Part shown: one piece after another, positions 53,019 to 61,819 of the stretch
Layout: every line of letters begins with the position of its first letter
Numbering within the stretch: the first letter of the stretch is position 1
Translations under genes and position numbers: made by a program
Notes under the pieces: generated by a model
Told to the model about the DNA's origin: nothing
The model's input: only the letters and a program-made list of their open reading frames with translations
The model's database searches: none
Origin: Cereibacter azotoformans
GTDB taxonomy: Bacteria; Pseudomonadota; Alphaproteobacteria; Rhodobacterales; Rhodobacteraceae
Direction: 5' to 3'
Assembly: GCA_017599285.1 (NCBI GenBank)
Contig: JAGFXX010000001.1
Span: 2,632,501 to 2,696,500 of the forward strand
Length of the DNA: 64,000 nt

Positions 53019-53821
53019 TGCGGGCGCTGGTGACGGGCGCCGCCCGACGGCTCGGGCGCGAGATGGCACTCTGGCTCGCGGCGCGCGGCCATGATGTTGC
53101 GGTGCATTACTCGGGATCGGCCGACGAGGCGGAAGAGGTCGTGCGCGAGATCCGGGCGCAGGGCCGACGGGGGGCCTGCCTGCAGGCCGATCTTCTGGTC
53201 GAGGCCCAGACGGCCAGCCTCGTTCCGCGGGCGGCCGAGGCGCTGGGCGGGCCGCTCGACCTGCTGATCAACAACGCCTCGATCTTCGAGCGCGACACGA
53301 TCGAGGGCGCCACCCGCGAGAGCTGGGACCGGCACATGGAGTCGAACCTGCGGGCGCCCTTCGTGCTGATCCAGCAATTTGCGGCGCAGGCCCCCGATCC
53401 GGTGAGGGATTCTCAAGATGAGCCTCTTTCGCGGGCTCTGGTTGTCAACATGATCGACCAGCGCGTGCTGCATCCGACGCCCGACTTCGCAACCTACACG
53501 CTAGCGAAGGTCGGGCTCTGGACGCTCACCCGCCTTGCCGCGCAGGAGCTGGCGCCCCGTGTTCGGGTCAACGGCATCGGCCCGGGGCCCACGCTTCAGG
53601 GCGCCCACCAGACCGCCGCGGACTTCGCGGCCGAGCGCGCGGGCACCGTTCTCGGGCGGGGGGCGAATCCGTCGGATATTACCGCGGCGCTTGGATTTCT
53701 CATCGATGCCCCTGCCGTGACAGGCCAGATGATCTGCATTGATGCCGGTCAACACCTCGGTCCGAAGGAGGCTTGCGGCCCGGGTGACCAGGCGCTCTCT
53801 TGGAAGTTGTCCACTTTATGA
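53018..53821 (+). CDS. Short-chain dehydrogenase, pteridine-reductase/FolM-like
   Basis: 267 aa from ATG 53018. The Rossmann start RALVTGAARRLGREMALWLAARGHDVAVHY is followed by NNASIFERDTI and the active-site Tyr-x3-Lys in ATYTLAKVGLWTLT, with the Asn in LLINNAS. The TGxxxxxGR loop with Arg (ARRLGR) indicates NADPH preference, as in pteridine reductases (FolM/PTR1). Probable role is reduction of dihydrobiopterin or dihydromonapterin, relevant to the pterin/molybdopterin theme here. Start is set by the TGATG overlap. Confidence 0.85.
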   Translation: MRALVTGAARRLGREMALWLAARGHDVAVHYSGSADEAEEVVREIRAQGRRGACLQADLLVEAQTASLVPRAAEALGGPLDLLINNASIFERDTIEGATRESWDRHMESNLRAPFVLIQQFAAQAPDPVRDSQDEPLSRALVVNMIDQRVLHPTPDFATYTLAKVGLWTLTRLAAQELAPRVRVNGIGPGPTLQGAHQTAADFAAERAGTVLGRGANPSDITAALGFLIDAPAVTGQMICIDAGQHLGPKEACGPGDQALSWKLSTL

Positions 53822-54095
53822 ATTTTCATGTATCGAGCATGTGAAAATCCTTGAGCTTTCATGACTTTGGAATGACGAGATAAAAATTATCGCGTTGTAT
53901 CAGAGTCTTGAGATACCGCACAATTTTTGCGCAAATGGACGAAACTGCCATGAGACAAGGGAAAATACGCGCTCCGCGTAGGTTTCCCTCAGACTTATCC
54001 ACAGAAACGGTGGACAGCTTTTCTCTTGTGGCCGGGTCGCTATCGTTGCAGCGGTCGGCAGGAATCGTGAACGCGTTACAAGGACGGAGTCGGAC
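53822..54095. other. Intergenic upstream of uvrC with a DnaA-box match
   Basis: 274 bp with no gene. It starts AT-rich (53822-53930) with ATTTTCA/TGAAAAT in inverted orientation (about 53822-53848). TTATCCACA (53995-54003) is a perfect consensus DnaA box, but the only one seen here. It may regulate uvrC or be chance. Confidence 0.5.
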
Positions 54096-55967
54096 GTGCA
54101 GGATGACGATACGGAAGGCCGCACCGTGCCGACCGGACATGCGGTGATCCACGGCTACCTGCGGACGCTGGACGGTTCGCCCGGCGTCTACCGGATGCTC
54201 GATGCGCAGAGCCAGGTGCTCTATGTGGGCAAGGCCCGCAACCTTCGGGCGAGAGTGTCGAACTATGCCCGTCCGTCAGGGCATTCGGGCCGGATCGCCC
54301 GGATGATCCGCGAGACCGCGAGCATGATGTTCCTCACAACGAGGACGGAGACCGAGGCGCTCCTCCTCGAGCAGAACCTCATCAAGCAGCTCAAGCCGCG
54401 CTACAACGTGCTGTTGCGCGACGACAAGAGCTTTCCGAACATCCTGATCGCCAAGGACCATGCCTTTCCGATGCTGAAGAAGCACCGGGGCAAGAAGTCC
54501 GAGAAGGGCAGCTACTTCGGCCCGTTCGCAAGCGCCGGGGCCGTCAACCGGACATTGAACCAGCTTCAGCGGGTGTTCCTGCTGCGCACCTGCTCGGACG
54601 CGACCTTCGACAGCCGCACGCGGCCCTGCCTGCTCTACCAGATCAAGCGCTGCTCTGCGCCCTGCGTGGGCCGGATCACGCCCGAGGACTATGCCGGAAT
54701 GATCGGCGACGCCGAACGGTTTCTGCAGGGGCGGACGACGAAGGTGCAGGCCAACCTCGCCGAACAGATGCGCGCGGCCTCCGAGGCGATGGAGTTCGAG
54801 CGGGCGGCGGCGCTGCGCGACCGGATCAAGGCGCTGACCCAGGTGCAGTCCTCGCAGGGGATCAACCCGCGGGGCGTGGCCGAGGCCGACGTGATCGCCG
54901 TTCATCTGGAGGGCGGGCTGGCCTGCGTTCAGGTCTTCTTCATCCGCGCCAACCAGAGCTGGGGCAACCGCGACTTCTACCCCCGCACCGGCGCGGGGGC
55001 GGAAGAGCCCGAGATCCTCGAGGCCTTCCTCGCGCAGTTCTACGACGACAAGGAGCCGCCGCGGATGATCCTGCTGTCGCATCCGGTGGACAACCCCGAC
55101 CTGGTGGCGCAGCTTCTGTCGCAGCGCGCCGGGCGCAAGGTGACGCTGGGCGTGCCGCAGCGGGGCGAGAAGGCCGAACTGGTCGAGAATGCCGCCCGCA
55201 ACGCGCGCGAAAGCCTCGCGCGACGCATGGCCGAGAGCGCCACGCAGAACAAGCTGCTGGCGGGGCTGGCCGAGGCCTTCGATCTCGATGCCCCGCCGTG
55301 CCGGATCGAGGTCTATGACAACTCGCACATCCAGGGCACCCACGCCGTCGGCGGCATGATCGTGGCCGGACCCGAGGGCTTCCTCAAAAGCCAGTATCGC
55401 AAGTTCAACATCCGCGGCGCGGCCGGCGCGCAGGGCGACGACTTCGGCATGATGAAGGAGGTGCTGACCCGCCGGTTCGAACGCCTGCTGAAGGAAGACC
55501 CCGATCGCAAGTCCGACGCCTGGCCCGACCTTCTGCTGATCGACGGCGGCGCGGGGCAGGTCTCGGCCGTGCAGGAGATCCTGCAGGAGCTGGGCGTGGA
55601 TGACATCCCCTTCATCGGCGTGGCCAAGGGCATCGACCGCGACGCCGGCAAGGAAGAGTTCCACCGCCCCGGCGAGCCGCCCTTCGCGTTGCGGATGAAC
55701 GATCCGGTCCTGTATTTCGTCCAGCGCCTGCGCGACGAGGCGCACCGTTGGGCGATCGGCGCCCACCGGGCCAAGCGGGCCAAGGCGGTCAGCGCGACAC
55801 CGCTCGACGAGATCCCCGGCGTGGGCGCGGCGCGGAAACGCGCGCTGCTGGCGCATTTCGGCTCGGCCAAGGCGGTTTCTCGGGCCGGGCTGCCCGATCT
55901 CTGCGCGGTCGAGGGCATCTCGGAGACCCTTGCCCAGACCATCCACGACCATTTTCATGGGGCCTGA
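54096..55967 (+). CDS. uvrC: Excinuclease ABC subunit C
   Basis: 623 aa from GTG 54096 with GGAG upstream. The N-terminal GIY-YIG nuclease region has [24 protein letters not shown]. The Cys segment [20 protein letters not shown] and the UVR motif [17 protein letters not shown] (near residue 225) follow. The C-terminal RNase-H-like domain has [20 protein letters not shown], and the helix-hairpin-helix pair is [18 protein letters not shown]. It makes the two incisions of nucleotide-excision repair with UvrAB. Confidence 0.97.
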   Translation: MQDDDTEGRTVPTGHAVIHGYLRTLDGSPGVYRMLDAQSQVLYVGKARNLRARVSNYARPSGHSGRIARMIRETASMMFLTTRTETEALLLEQNLIKQLKPRYNVLLRDDKSFPNILIAKDHAFPMLKKHRGKKSEKGSYFGPFASAGAVNRTLNQLQRVFLLRTCSDATFDSRTRPCLLYQIKRCSAPCVGRITPEDYAGMIGDAERFLQGRTTKVQANLAEQMRAASEAMEFERAAALRDRIKALTQVQSSQGINPRGVAEADVIAVHLEGGLACVQVFFIRANQSWGNRDFYPRTGAGAEEPEILEAFLAQFYDDKEPPRMILLSHPVDNPDLVAQLLSQRAGRKVTLGVPQRGEKAELVENAARNARESLARRMAESATQNKLLAGLAEAFDLDAPPCRIEVYDNSHIQGTHAVGGMIVAGPEGFLKSQYRKFNIRGAAGAQGDDFGMMKEVLTRRFERLLKEDPDRKSDAWPDLLLIDGGAGQVSAVQEILQELGVDDIPFIGVAKGIDRDAGKEEFHRPGEPPFALRMNDPVLYFVQRLRDEAHRWAIGAHRAKRAKAVSATPLDEIPGVGAARKRALLAHFGSAKAVSRAGLPDLCAVEGISETLAQTIHDHFHGA

Positions 55968-56048
55968 GGCGCTTTCGGGGACACATGAGGCGGGGCGCCG
56001 CTGCCCAAGCCTCTTCCCCCGGCGGCGGCGAATGGCTAGACCTGCGGC

Positions 56049-56714
56049 ATGAACTGGTCGATCCCGAATATCCTTACCGTTCTGCGCCTGCTGGCCGCGC
56101 CCGGCGTGGCGGTGATGTTCCTCTATTTCCATAGGCCCTGGGCCGACTGGTTCGCGCTGGCCCTCTTCATCCTGGCGGCGGTGACCGATTTCTTCGACGG
56201 CTACCTCGCCCGGCTCTGGAAGCAGGAATCGAAGTTCGGCGCCATGCTCGATCCGATCGCCGACAAGGCGATGGTGGTCATCGCGCTGGTGATCATCACC
56301 GGCTATTCCGGCATGAACCCCTGGCTGATCCTGCCCGTCACCGTGATTCTCTTCCGCGAGGTCTTCGTGTCGGGCCTGCGCGAGTTTCTCGGCGCGAAGG
56401 CGAGCCTTCTCAAGGTGACGAACCTCGCCAAGTGGAAGACGACGGCGCAGATGGTGGCCATCGCGATCCTGTTCCTCGGGACGGGGCTTGAGCATCTCGA
56501 GGGCATCGCCCGCCGCGGCATGACCTGGGAGCAATATGCCCAGGCGGTCAGCGCGGGACTGGCCGATCCGATCCGCAGCTGCGGGATGCACGGCTGCTCG
56601 TCTTACGCGACCTGGGTGGGGCTCGGGCTGATCTGGCTGGCGGCAGCCCTTACTTTTGTCACCGGATGGGACTATTTCAGGAAGGCGCTGCCCTACCTGA
56701 AGGACGAGAAATGA
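56049..56714 (+). CDS. pgsA: CDP-diacylglycerol-glycerol-3-phosphate 3-phosphatidyltransferase
   Basis: 221 aa membrane enzyme. The CDP-alcohol phosphatidyltransferase motif D-G-x2-A-R-x8-G-x3-D-x3-D is present as DGYLARLWKQESKFGAMLDPIAD, and the start MNWSIPNILTVLRLLAAPGVAV is typical of PgsA. An extra segment before the last span (QYAQAVSAGLADPIRSCGMHGCSSYATW) makes it longer than the E. coli protein. It makes phosphatidylglycerol phosphate. It overlaps moaD by ATGA. Confidence 0.95.
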   Translation: MNWSIPNILTVLRLLAAPGVAVMFLYFHRPWADWFALALFILAAVTDFFDGYLARLWKQESKFGAMLDPIADKAMVVIALVIITGYSGMNPWLILPVTVILFREVFVSGLREFLGAKASLLKVTNLAKWKTTAQMVAIAILFLGTGLEHLEGIARRGMTWEQYAQAVSAGLADPIRSCGMHGCSSYATWVGLGLIWLAAALTFVTGWDYFRKALPYLKDEK

Positions 56715-56959
56715 TCGACCTGCTCTATTTCGCCTGGGTCCGCGAGCGGATCGGGCTGCCGCGCGAGCGGCTGGCGACCGAGGCCGCCACCGTGGCCGAT
56801 CTGGTCGAAGAGCTGCGCGCGCGCGAGGACCGCTATGCGCTGGCCTTTGCCGATCTCTCGAGCCTGCGCGTGGCTCTCGATCAGGAGCTTGCGGATTTCG
56901 ACGCCCCCCTGGCCGGGGTGCGTGAGGTGGCCTTCTTCCCGCCCATGACGGGCGGCTGA
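56711..56959 (+). CDS. moaD: Molybdopterin synthase small subunit
   Basis: 82 aa ubiquitin-like protein (MIDLLYFAWVRERIGLPRERL) ending with the Gly-Gly tail PPMTGG, the site of thiocarboxylation. It donates sulfur to precursor Z with MoaE, to make molybdopterin. Start ATG 56711 overlaps the pgsA stop (ATGA). The product supports the molybdenum formate dehydrogenase encoded nearby. Confidence 0.95.
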   Translation: MIDLLYFAWVRERIGLPRERLATEAATVADLVEELRAREDRYALAFADLSSLRVALDQELADFDAPLAGVREVAFFPPMTGG

Positions 56960-56960
56960 G

Positions 56961-57401
56961 GTGCGGGTGCTTGTCCAGGGCGCGCCGTTCGACTTCGGCG
57001 CCGAGGCCGCGGCCTTTTCCGCGGCCGCCGGAGGCGCCGGGGCCGTGGTGACCTTCACGGGCCTCGTGCGCGACCTGTCAGGCCGCTTGCAGGCGATGGA
57101 GATCGAGCATTATCCCGGCATGACCGAGCGGGCGATCGCGGCCATCGCCTCGGAGGCGGTGGAGCGGTGGCGGCTGGTCGATGCCCTGGTGATCCACCGA
57201 TACGGGCGCCTCGGGCCGGGCGAGCCGATCATGATGGTGGCCACGGCCGCGGCCCACCGGGCAGAGGCTTTCGCGGCGGCCGAGTTCCTGATGGATTACC
57301 TCAAGTCGCGTGCCCCCTTCTGGAAGAAGGAAGTGACCGCCGACGGCGCCGACTGGGTGGCGGCGAAGGACGCGGATGAGGCGGCGCTGGGGCGCTGGTA
57401 G
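56961..57401 (+). CDS. moaE: Molybdopterin synthase large subunit
   Basis: 146 aa from GTG 56961, one base after the moaD stop. Family blocks: GAVVTFTGLVRDLS, LEIEHYPGMTERAI-type segment and the active site SRAPFWKKEVTADG, where the Lys residues act in cyclic pyranopterin conversion. With MoaD it forms the heterotetrameric synthase. End of the uvrC-pgsA-moaD-moaE run; convergent with the sixA-like gene. Confidence 0.95.
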   Translation: MRVLVQGAPFDFGAEAAAFSAAAGGAGAVVTFTGLVRDLSGRLQAMEIEHYPGMTERAIAAIASEAVERWRLVDALVIHRYGRLGPGEPIMMVATAAAHRAEAFAAAEFLMDYLKSRAPFWKKEVTADGADWVAAKDADEAALGRW

Positions 57402-57446
57402 AAGAGGTCTCCGGCCGGCTTGGCGGCGCGCCGGTTTCTGGCGTGG

Positions 57447-57511
57447 CTCGGGGGCTGTCTGCCCCCGGCCGCCCCTGCGGGGCGGCTCCCCCGAGGATAT
57501 TTGGACAGAGT
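57447..57511. repeat. GC-rich hairpin element with GAGGATATTTGGACAG tail
   Basis: A long GC-rich hairpin block (GGGGGC...GCCCCC and CCGCCCC...GGGGCGG) is followed by CCCGAGGATATTTGGACAG (57488-57508 region). It lies between the convergent moaE and sixA-like genes and looks like a bidirectional terminator. From memory, closely similar elements recur in Rhodobacteraceae intergenic regions. Confidence 0.7.
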
Positions 57512-57534
57512 GAACGGGCGGGGCGCGCGCGCGC

Positions 57535-58041
57535 TCAGCCTACCAGTTCGCGCGGCACGACGAAATCGGCGGGCTCGGCCATGCCGTAGCCGGCGTCGGC
57601 CCAGGCGATGTCGCCGAAGTCGGCCACGAGCGTGGCGCCGGTCGGATATTTCTGGAACTCGGTGCTGAGAGGCGGATGCTTGACCAGCCGGTGGGCGAAT
57701 TCCGCGATGCCGGGATTGTGGCCGAGTATGCAGACCGTGTCGGCGGTCGCGTGGCGCAGGACGGCGAGCATGACGTCCGAGCCGGCATGGTAGAGCGCGG
57801 GTTTCAGAACCGGCGCGGGAGCGCTCGGCAGGAAGGGGGCGATGCCGTCCCATGTGGCGCGGGTGCGCAGCGCGTCCGAGCAGAGCACCTCGCCCGGCAG
57901 ATAGCCGCGGGAGGCAAGCCACTGGCCGAGGTCGCGCGCCGCGCCCTCGCCCCTGGGATTGAGCGGACGGTCGTGGTCCGGGATCAGTGGATCGTCCCAG
58001 GCCGATTTCGCGTGGCGGATCAGGATCAGGCGCTTGGTCAT
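57535..58041 (-). CDS. SixA-type histidine phosphatase
   Basis: 168 aa from ATG 58041. The phosphohistidine motif is LILIRHAKSAWDD, with the second His in TVCILGHNPGIAEFAHRL. Arg in LNPRGEGAARDLGQWLASRG completes the usual site. Small two-motif proteins of this kind dephosphorylate phosphohistidine in phosphorelay or PTS proteins. ATGA overlap with the upstream iron-sulfur gene. Confidence 0.88.
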   Translation of the reverse strand: MTKRLILIRHAKSAWDDPLIPDHDRPLNPRGEGAARDLGQWLASRGYLPGEVLCSDALRTRATWDGIAPFLPSAPAPVLKPALYHAGSDVMLAVLRHATADTVCILGHNPGIAEFAHRLVKHPPLSTEFQKYPTGATLVADFGDIAWADAGYGMAEPADFVVPRELVG

Positions 58042-58682
58042 CGGTGGAACTGCCTCATGTGGTAGGCGGATTGCGCCTCCATCCTTGCATGGGCTTGCGA
58101 GCGGGGGCAAGCGCGGCGAACCGCGCAGCCGTGCTCGAGGCACGGGGCGCCCTCGGGACGGTCGAGGAAGGCGTGGCAGGCCGGCACGTCGTAGCCCTCG
58201 GCGCCGAGCGCCCCCACGGGGCAGGCCGAAAGGCAGGGCTGGCTGGCGCAACGGGCGCAAGGAGAGATCCCGGCCACGGGCTGCAGCCGTTCACGAAGCG
58301 CGAGCGCACCGCGGCAGGAGAAGAAGAGCCCGGCCTCGTCATGGACGATCAGCCGCACCGGCGAGGCGAAGGCGCGCCCGGTGCGCAGGGCCCAGGCGTA
58401 AAAGGGCCACCAGGGCGGCCCGCCGAAGGGAAAAAGTGCGGTCGCGCCGAACTCGGCGGCCAGGGCGGTGATCGTGCGGGCCGACCAGCGGTCCATCGGG
58501 TCGGGGAGGCCGTCCCGCCACTCGGGCTGTGCGGTCATGTAGCCCCAGAAGCCCGGCTCGCGCGGGCCGAGGAGGATCAGGCTTCCGGTGCCCTCGGGCA
58601 GGCCGTCGCCGGGCTCTGCGGCAAATCCGCCCAGGATCGCGAGGGCATGGTCGGCGGCCCGCGCCTCGATCCGCGCCAGCAT
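58038..58682 (-). CDS. Ferredoxin-like 4Fe-4S protein
   Basis: 214 aa. The Cys-rich part is ISPCARCASQPCLSACPVGAL (a 4Fe-4S motif C-x2-C-x4-C-x3-CP), then VPACHAFLDRPEGAPCLEHGCAVRRACP with further Cys. The N-terminal part has no clear family (LGGFAAEPGDGLPEGTGSLILLGP). Coupled to both neighbours by overlaps (TGATG with argB, ATGA with the sixA-like gene). Electron-transfer partner unknown. Confidence 0.8.
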   Translation of the reverse strand: MLARIEARAADHALAILGGFAAEPGDGLPEGTGSLILLGPREPGFWGYMTAQPEWRDGLPDPMDRWSARTITALAAEFGATALFPFGGPPWWPFYAWALRTGRAFASPVRLIVHDEAGLFFSCRGALALRERLQPVAGISPCARCASQPCLSACPVGALGAEGYDVPACHAFLDRPEGAPCLEHGCAVRRACPRSQAHARMEAQSAYHMRQFHR

Positions 58683-59560
58683 CAGCGGATGCGCGGCTTG
58701 ATCCGCGGCTCGGTCGAGCGGATGATCGTGCCCGCGCCTTCGTCGGTGAAGATCTCGATCAGGCAGGCGTTGGGGATGCGCCCGTCGAGGATCACCACCG
58801 CGCGCACGCCCGCGTCGAGGGCCGCGAGGGCGGTCTCGGTCTTGGGGATCATGCCGCCCGAAATCGTGCCGGTCGCCACCATCTCGCGGACCTGGCTGGG
58901 GGTGAGCTGGCTCAGCACCTGTCCGCTTGCGTCCTTCACGCCGGCCACATCGGTCAGAAGGAGCAGCCGGTCGGCCTGGAGCGCGCCCGCGATGGCGCCC
59001 GCCGCCGTGTCTCCGTTGACGTTGAAGGTCTCGTTGTCGGCCATGCCGGTGGCCACGGGCGCCACCACCGGAATGATCCCGGCATTGTAGAGATCGCGCA
59101 GGACCTGCACGTTCATCTCGACCGGCTTGCCCACGAAGCCCAGCTCGGGGTCGTCGGCCACGCAGACCATCAGATCGTCGTCCTTGCCCGAGATGCCCAC
59201 GGCGCGCCCGCCCTGGTCGTTGATCGCCTGCACGATCCGCTTGTTCACGAGGCCCGAGAGCACCATCTCGACCACCTCGACGGTGGCCTTGTCGGTGACC
59301 CGCTTGCCGCGCACGAACTCCGACTTGATGCCGAGCTTGCCCAGAAGCTCGTTGATCATGGGCCCTCCGCCGTGAACGACGACCGGGTTCACCCCCACCT
59401 GCCGCATCAGCACGATGTCGCGCGCGAACTCGGCCATCGCGGCCTCGTCGCCCATGGCGTTGCCGCCGAACTTCACCACCACGACGGCGCCCGCGTAGCG
59501 TTGCAGATAGGGCAGGGCCTCCGACAGGGTGCGGGCGGTGGCGACAGGGTCTCGCGTCAT
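58682..59560 (-). CDS. argB: Acetylglutamate kinase
   Basis: 292 aa from ATG 59560. The amino-acid-kinase motifs are [12 protein letters not shown] and the glutamate-binding loop [16 protein letters not shown], with the nucleotide site [26 protein letters not shown] and [18 protein letters not shown]. It phosphorylates N-acetyl-L-glutamate, the second step of arginine synthesis. The gene ends by overlap with the ferredoxin-like gene. Confidence 0.96.
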
Positions 59561-59690
59561 GGCGGATGCCTCATCCTCGGGCGGTTGTGGGGATTGCGGA
59601 CGTGGTAACGGCTTTGCGCGACACTGCCAAGCGGCGGCGCCTTGCAAAAGCGCCCCGCTCGCGTAGCTTCGCCGAAAAGGGGACCGGGCG

Positions 59691-60422
59691 ATGGGCGAAC
59701 AGAAGACGATGGTGCTGACCGGCGCCAGCCGAGGCATCGGACATGCGACAGTGAAGCGATTCTCGCGCGAGGGATGGCGTGTGCTGACCTGCTCGCGCCA
59801 GCCGTTCGATCCGCGCTGCCCCTGGCCGGGGGGCGAGGAGAACCATATCCAGGTCGATCTCGCGAGCCCCGAGATGACCATTGCGGCGATCGAGGCGATC
59901 AAGGGCAAGATCGACGGCAAGCTTCATGCGCTGGTGAACAACGCGGGCGTTTCGCCCAAGGGGCCGAAGGGCGAGCGGCTGAGCACGATCACCACCGACC
60001 TGCGCACCTGGGGGCAGGTGTTCCACGTCAACTTCTTCGCCTGTGTCGTGCTCGCGCGTGGGCTGCAGGCCGAGTTGACAGCCGGCAAGGGGTCGATCGT
60101 CAACGTGACCTCGATCGCGGGCAGCCGGGTGCATCCGTTCGCGGGAGCGGCCTACGCCACCTCGAAGGCGGCGCTTGCGGCGCTGACGCGCGAGATGGCG
60201 CATGATTTCGGCCCGCTCGGTGTGCGGGTCAACGCCATCGCACCGGGCGAGGTCGAGACGTCGATCCTTTCGCCCGGAACCGACAAGATCGTCGAGAAGC
60301 TGCCGCTCCAGCGGCTCGGCCAGCCGAGCGAGGTGGCGGACCTGATCTGGTTCCTCTGCTCGGACCAGTCGAGCTACATCTCGGGCGCCGAGATCGAGGT
60401 CAACGGCGCCCAGCACGTCTGA
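59691..60422 (+). CDS. Short-chain dehydrogenase/reductase
   Basis: 243 aa classical SDR. The cofactor motif is TGASRGIG near the N-terminus, NNAGVS follows, and the catalytic Ser (NVTSIAGSR) and Tyr-x3-Lys ([15 protein letters not shown]) are present; it ends [13 protein letters not shown]. Substrate unknown. It is the only plus-strand gene between engB and argB, both minus, so it breaks an otherwise collinear yidC-engB-argB run. Confidence 0.9.
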
Positions 60423-60425
60423 GCA

Positions 60426-61079
60426 TCAGGTCAGCGTGGCGATGATCGTCCGCAGCGTCTCGATCCCGAGGCCCTTTTCGGAACTGGTCATCACCAGCTC
60501 CGGGTAGGCGGCGGGGTGCTTCTTCAGCGCGCCCCGCACCTGCCCGAGCACCGCCTCGCGTTCGGCCTGGCTGACCTTGTCGGCCTTGGTCATCACCACC
60601 TGGAAGGTCACGGCCGAGCGGTCGAGAAGGTTCAGGATCTCTTCATCGACGGATTTGATCCCGTGGCGCGTGTCGATCAGGACGAAGGCGCGACGCAGCG
60701 TCTGGCGGCCGGCGAGGTAGCCCTTGAGCAGCCGCTGCCAGCGTTCGACGATCGGCTTCGGGGCCTCGGCATAGCCGTATCCCGGAAGGTCCACGAGGTA
60801 GCGGCTGGGCCCGAGTGCGAAATAGTTGATCTCCTGCGTCCGGCCCGGCGTGTTGGAGGCGCGCGCCAGCGCCTTGCGTCCGGTCAGAGCGTTGATCAGG
60901 CTCGACTTGCCGACGTTCGAGCGGCCCGCGAAGCAGACCTCGATCCGGTCGGCGGGCGGCAGGGCCTCCATCGTGGTCACGCCCTTGACGAAGTCGCAGG
61001 CGCCCGCGAAGAGCAGCCGGCCCGCCTCGCGGCTCGCCTCGTCGGGCTCGGGGGTGAGGGGGAAAGGCAGGGACGTCAC
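60426..61079 (-). CDS. engB: Ribosome-biogenesis GTPase
   Basis: 217 aa. G1 is GRSNVGKSSLIN, G2 Thr lies in ARASNTPGRTQEINYF, G3 is DLPGYGYAEAPK and G4 is TKADKVSQAE. YihA/EngB acts in large-subunit assembly. It overlaps the MOSC gene by ATGA (61079-61076). Convergent with the SDR gene, 3 bp apart. Confidence 0.96.
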   Translation of the reverse strand: MTSLPFPLTPEPDEASREAGRLLFAGACDFVKGVTTMEALPPADRIEVCFAGRSNVGKSSLINALTGRKALARASNTPGRTQEINYFALGPSRYLVDLPGYGYAEAPKPIVERWQRLLKGYLAGRQTLRRAFVLIDTRHGIKSVDEEILNLLDRSAVTFQVVMTKADKVSQAEREAVLGQVRGALKKHPAAYPELVMTSSEKGLGIETLRTIIATLT

Positions 61080-61819
61080 GATCTCACCTCGTCGCCGATG
61101 GTCAGGGGGCCGCCCTCAAGGACGGTTGCGTAGATGCCGAAGTCGCGGTGGCCGTAGTGGGCCTGAAGCGCGCCGAGCGTGTCGGCATCGACCATGCCGG
61201 TCTCGGGGTCGGCCATGGTGGCGCGGCAGCGGGTGATCCGCTCCTCGATGCGCAGGAGGGCGGCGCCCACGCGGATCTCGCGCCCGATCAGGTCGAACTC
61301 GGTCCAGGGCTTCCATCCCTCGACCCACAGATTGCCGCGCCAGCGATGGATCGACAGGGGCTGGCCCATCCGGGCGGACAGCTCTTCCAGGCTCGAGAGC
61401 GAGAGGATCGAGATCGAGGGAAAGGCGCTGTCGGTCATGCCTCGGTCGGCCGAGACGACACGCGCGGGCCGAGGGCGGCCTTCGGGCATCAGCGGGGCCA
61501 CCCAGTTGAGGAAGCCGGGCGTCTCCTGCGGATCGTCGGGCCGGAAGGCGAAGGGGCCGAGGTCAGGGTGCGAGAGCCGGACGGTGGCCGTGGCCTCATC
61601 CAGCGCGGCGGTGATGGCCATCAGACCGGGCGCCTTCGCGCCGCGGGTGAAGTTCTGGCAGGCCGACCATCCGTCGGACAGCCGCGCCGCCTCGTGCGCG
61701 ACCGCCCAGTGACGGTCCCACGGCAGGCAGGCACCCGGCGAAAGCAGAACGGACGCGAGTTCCTCGCGTCCGTGGGCCTTGATCGGGTGACGGCAGATGT
61801 GGCGAAGCCGCGCCGTCAT
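61076..61819 (-). CDS. MOSC-domain protein
   Basis: 247 aa. It begins with a MOSC N-terminal beta-barrel (MTARLRHICRHPIKAHG) and contains the core RWRGNLWVEGWKPWTEFDLIGREIRVGAALLRIEERITRCRATMADPETG, with the conserved Cys (TRCRAT) of the MOSC sulfur-carrier fold. Likely handles sulfur in the molybdenum-cofactor field or in oxime reductase-type enzymes. Lies between yidC and engB with ATGA overlaps on both sides, an order found in other Rhodobacteraceae. Confidence 0.9.
   Translation of the reverse strand: MTARLRHICRHPIKAHGREELASVLLSPGACLPWDRHWAVAHEAARLSDGWSACQNFTRGAKAPGLMAITAALDEATATVRLSHPDLGPFAFRPDDPQETPGFLNWVAPLMPEGRPRPARVVSADRGMTDSAFPSISILSLSSLEELSARMGQPLSIHRWRGNLWVEGWKPWTEFDLIGREIRVGAALLRIEERITRCRATMADPETGMVDADTLGALQAHYGHRDFGIYATVLEGGPLTIGDEVRS

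Noticed and set aside
53995-54003. DnaA box as part of a chromosomal origin
   Set aside because: Only one perfect box is present, with no cluster of boxes and no dnaA, hemE or parAB neighbours.
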